From NCBI GenBank assembly GCA_900752095.1, contig CAADUD010000077.1, positions 1 through 8,827 of the forward strand: a stretch of 8,827 bases of DNA. The letters are read 5' to 3'. This document shows, one piece after another, positions 6,595 to 8,827 of the stretch. The notes beneath the pieces were generated by a model that saw nothing but the letters and a program-made list of their open reading frames with translations, ran no database searches and was not told where the DNA came from. The translations under genes were made by a program, and so were the position numbers. Within the stretch, counting starts at the first letter, position 1. Each line of letters begins with the position of its first letter. Source of the DNA: Clostridia bacterium (GTDB taxonomy: Bacteria; Bacillota; Clostridia; TANB77; CAG-508).

Positions 6595-6631
6595 CATATT
6601 TAGGAAAGGCCTAGGGCCTTTCCTAAATATG
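6595..6631. terminator. 17-bp perfect stem-loop after the pilin-like gene (probable terminator)
   Basis: Arms at 6595-6611 and 6615-6631 are perfectly complementary over 17 bp around a 3-nt TAG loop. The element starts 5 nt after the stop codon of the large leftward gene, the expected place for its terminator. It would insulate the ctsR promoter. On the leftward transcript the 3' flank is CCAGTGTTGTTG and not a T-run, so it is not a classical intrinsic terminator; it may work imperfectly, act with a factor, or protect the mRNA 3' end. A smaller 5-bp stem (6567-6571 with 6580-6584) lies next to it. Confidence 0.55.
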
Positions 6632-6636
6632 TCTTG

Positions 6637-8827
6637 TTATATGCCTAATGTATATGGGCTATCTGCACTTCCATTTCCGCCTGTTACTTTGATATTAGAT
6701 TTTAAGTGAAAAACAGGTCTAAGTCCACATGTAACACTCTGAAAATACGAAGCTGTATCATCATCTATAACACACAAATACCCCGTATTTGTGAACTTAC
6801 CTCTATAAGTGATATAACATACATTTAAGTTGATTCCATTAGGAGAAGGATACAAGTATCGCGATGCTAGCCAGTAATCCTTACCTATATTAGATACTCC
6901 CTCTATTTCATCCATTTTGTTTGAGTCTGTCAAATAATTATCGTCTTTATCTTTTAATTTCCCATTATAATTTTTTCCAAATTCTGTCATATTCATTCCC
7001 GACTCTGAATTTGGATTGTTTGGGACACTTCCTACACATCTTGCTCTAGTTGAATATGTGCTATTATTATATGCACTTGCTCTTGAATTTAATGTTTTTA
7101 TTGCATTGTTATATGAATCCATTGCTGTATTAAAGTTGGCATCATCTCCTAAAGTTACATCTTCTACTGTTTCCATTGCTATAATTTCAACTCCATAATT
7201 TGAACTATTATCATATAATACTATACATTTTCGTGATATTCCTTTTCCATCTTTGTATGTTACATAATCGCCTTCTTTTAATGTTTCTTCTACTGTTGGA
7301 ATTGCAGATTTTACTGTTACACTACATGTTGCCTGTTTGCCACTTCCATCGTTTGCTGTTACTGTTATGGTTGCTGTTCCTACTGACTTTGCTGTTACTA
7401 ATCCACTGCTACTTACATTTGCTACATTACCACTATTACTGCTCCATGTTATATTCTGGTTACTTGCATTATTTGGTGTTATTGTCGCACTCAATTGTCT
7501 TGTTTGTCCCTCTTCTAATGTTACACTTGTTGGACTTACTGTAATATCGGTTACTAATTGTGTTACTGTTATGCCTTGTGATATAGTTTCTGTTTTATTT
7601 CCTGCTACATCTATTGTTAATACATGTAAATAATAAGTTCCTGCTGTAGCTGCACTTAGTGTGATTGGTTGACTATCACTAAATGTATTTGAATAACTAC
7701 TTTCTTCTGTTCCTATTGGATTTTGATCTGTGTTATATATCCACTTACATTTTGTAAGTTCTACTCCACTTTCGTTATCTATATGGGTTATTGTTGCTGT
7801 GATACTTCCCGTTGTTGTGCTACTTGTTTCACTTAATTCTATTTGTGCATTTTGTGGATTTACTTGATCTAAAATATCTATACTAGTATGTCCACTTTGA
7901 TTGGTTCCATTTGTTGTAACAGCATATACTGTTTCTCCATGATGTAACCCTGTGATTGGTCCTTCATAATCTATCCATTGTCCTTCCGTTGTGTCTACTT
8001 GGTATTGTATGGTTACCCCTGTTTTGATTGTTTCTAATTCTATGGTTGCCGTTCCATCTCTCCATATTGTTTCTCCTTTTTGAGTAACTGTTCCTGTTAA
8101 TTCTCCTGTTGTTACATTAATTTCTTTTTCTGAAGTTCCATTGTTATCTTTTATTACCACTTTTATGTTATATACCACATTTTGTTCTAATTCTGTAAAA
8201 TCTGCTGTTAAGTCTGTCACTTCTTCTTTTAATGCTTTATAACTATCTTCTGCTTCTCCGTCTTTTTTGTAGTAATAGCTTAAACTTACTTCTCCTTCTG
8301 ATCTTGCAATTTCTACTTCTATATGAATACTGTTACTTTCACTTGTTGAAGTTATTTCTCCTATTTTTGGTGACAGTTTATCTCCCTTTTCTGCATCTCC
8401 TATACTTACATTTCCATCTGGGCTTATAATAATTTCTACAATATAACCTTCATTTGTTGTTATTTCATATCTGTCATTTTCTCCTTCTTTTTTCGGTCCT
8501 GACACATCTTCTTTTGGATTATCTATAATATCGGCATCTACCATTTTCTCCCATAAGACATCTACAGTTATACTTGAATCTACTGCCCTTTCTATACTCC
8601 AGTCTACTATCACATTATTGATTCTATCTTTTAATGCTCCTATTTCATGTTCTATTTTTGCTTGGTTTGCTATGTCAAAAATTCCTCCATTACTAAATAA
8701 CAGGTTAATCGTTATTCCTGCTAAGATAAGTAATACTACTATCGTTACTACCAAGGCTATTAAAGTAATACCTTGTTTGTTCTCTCTGCTTTTATCTATA
8801 TTGGTTTTAATTTCGCCAATTGTTTTA
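6637..8827 (-). CDS. prepilin-like surface protein with Ig-like (Big_2) domains, 5' end outside the window
   Basis: The leftward frame is open from the right edge to TAA 6639-6637, about 729 codons in view; the true start lies beyond 8827. A TTG at 8754 is inside the membrane helix and is not the start. Near the edge a basic leader (KSRENKQG) precedes ITLIALVVTIVVLLILAGIT, which resembles a type IV prepilin N-terminus cleaved after glycine (8772-8770). Counting from codon 8754: a helical segment (about 30-75) follows, then beta-rich modules (about 130-400) including GTYYLHVLTIDVAGNKTET, a clear Big_2 domain (about 401-482, with VSPTSVTLEEGQTRQLSATI), and a C-terminal domain (about 490-705) with YWLASR and GLRPVFHLKS. 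I cannot name that last domain with certainty; it recalls DUF6273-like modules of clostridial surface proteins. No LPXTG anchor is present. A likely role is secretion or surface display through a type IV pilus-like machine, perhaps in adhesion; this is inference. Confidence 0.8.
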   Translation of the reverse strand, partial: KTIGEIKTNIDKSRENKQGITLIALVVTIVVLLILAGITINLLFSNGGIFDIANQAKIEHEIGALKDRINNVIVDWSIERAVDSSITVDVLWEKMVDADIIDNPKEDVSGPKKEGENDRYEITTNEGYIVEIIISPDGNVSIGDAEKGDKLSPKIGEITSTSESNSIHIEVEIARSEGEVSLSYYYKKDGEAEDSYKALKEEVTDLTADFTELEQNVVYNIKVVIKDNNGTSEKEINVTTGELTGTVTQKGETIWRDGTATIELETIKTGVTIQYQVDTTEGQWIDYEGPITGLHHGETVYAVTTNGTNQSGHTSIDILDQVNPQNAQIELSETSSTTTGSITATITHIDNESGVELTKCKWIYNTDQNPIGTEESSYSNTFSDSQPITLSAATAGTYYLHVLTIDVAGNKTETISQGITVTQLVTDITVSPTSVTLEEGQTRQLSATITPNNASNQNITWSSNSGNVANVSSSGLVTAKSVGTATITVTANDGSGKQATCSVTVKSAIPTVEETLKEGDYVTYKDGKGISRKCIVLYDNSSNYGVEIIAMETVEDVTLGDDANFNTAMDSYNNAIKTLNSRASAYNNSTYSTRARCVGSVPNNPNSESGMNMTEFGKNYNGKLKDKDDNYLTDSNKMDEIEGVSNIGKDYWLASRYLYPSPNGINLNVCYITYRGKFTNTGYLCVIDDDTASYFQSVTCGLRPVFHLKSNIKVTGGNGSADSPYTLGI

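Noticed and set aside
6543..6614. Short rightward stretch encoding STTTLAYLGKA before a stop, faintly like the LAYLGDAVYE start of Mini-ribonuclease III
   Set aside because: The resemblance covers about ten residues, lacks the key Asp and following VYE, has no start codon or ribosome site, and ends inside the palindrome. It is more likely chance than a gene remnant.
7016..8429. Several rightward open frames opposite the pilin-like gene, rich in Leu, Tyr and His
   Set aside because: Their composition is the expected mirror of Thr/Ser/Asn/Lys-rich coding on the other strand. They overlap one another and have no start signals.
8752..8754. TTG at 8754 as the start of the pilin-like gene
   Set aside because: It lies inside the hydrophobic helix, and the frame stays open with sensible prepilin leader residues to the window edge.

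Overview
The window is AT-rich DNA from a low-GC Gram-positive bacterium (Bacillota). The intact ctsR-mcsA-mcsB-clpC operon, strong AGGAGG-type ribosome sites and the sequence style of the genes point to a Clostridia-like lineage, possibly an uncultured gut member. The genetic code is standard: ctsR ends in TGA and the tryptophans checked in clpC are TGG. Species cannot be named from this sequence alone.

Layout from left to right. Positions 1-541 hold two leftward frames: a small one-helix membrane protein (197-541), then a second frame starting at 151 that leaves the window. The second frame has a strong ribosome site and a run of ten CT/AG dinucleotides just inside it. With ten copies it stops after 16 codons; with nine or twelve copies it would stay open to the window edge. 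Positions 542-738 are a divergent promoter region. At 739-1597 lies a rightward cation diffusion facilitator (CDF) metal exporter gene, split by a +1 frameshift near codon 28. It runs tail to tail into clpC with an 8-bp overlap and no visible terminator.

Positions 1590-6510 are the leftward protein-quality-control operon: ctsR, mcsA, mcsB and clpC. Its promoter has consensus -35 and -10 hexamers, and a full CtsR operator lies just after the expected transcription start. CtsR represses the operon. McsB, helped by the zinc protein McsA, phosphorylates arginines on substrates. ClpC reads these marks through its N domain (pocket glutamates E31 and E107) and feeds the proteins to ClpP (docking loop L678-G679-F680).

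Upstream of the promoter are a tandem 11-bp repeat and a 17-bp perfect stem-loop. Beyond these is the 3' part of a large leftward gene (6637 to beyond 8827). It encodes a secreted or surface protein with a prepilin-like N-terminal helix, Ig-like modules including a Big_2 domain, and an unnamed C-terminal domain.

The stress operon is ordinary core genome. The most unusual signals are the dinucleotide-repeat frame at the left edge, the frameshifted exporter and the helically phased repeat above the ctsR promoter. I found no RNA genes, CRISPR array, insertion sequence or complete novel defence system.
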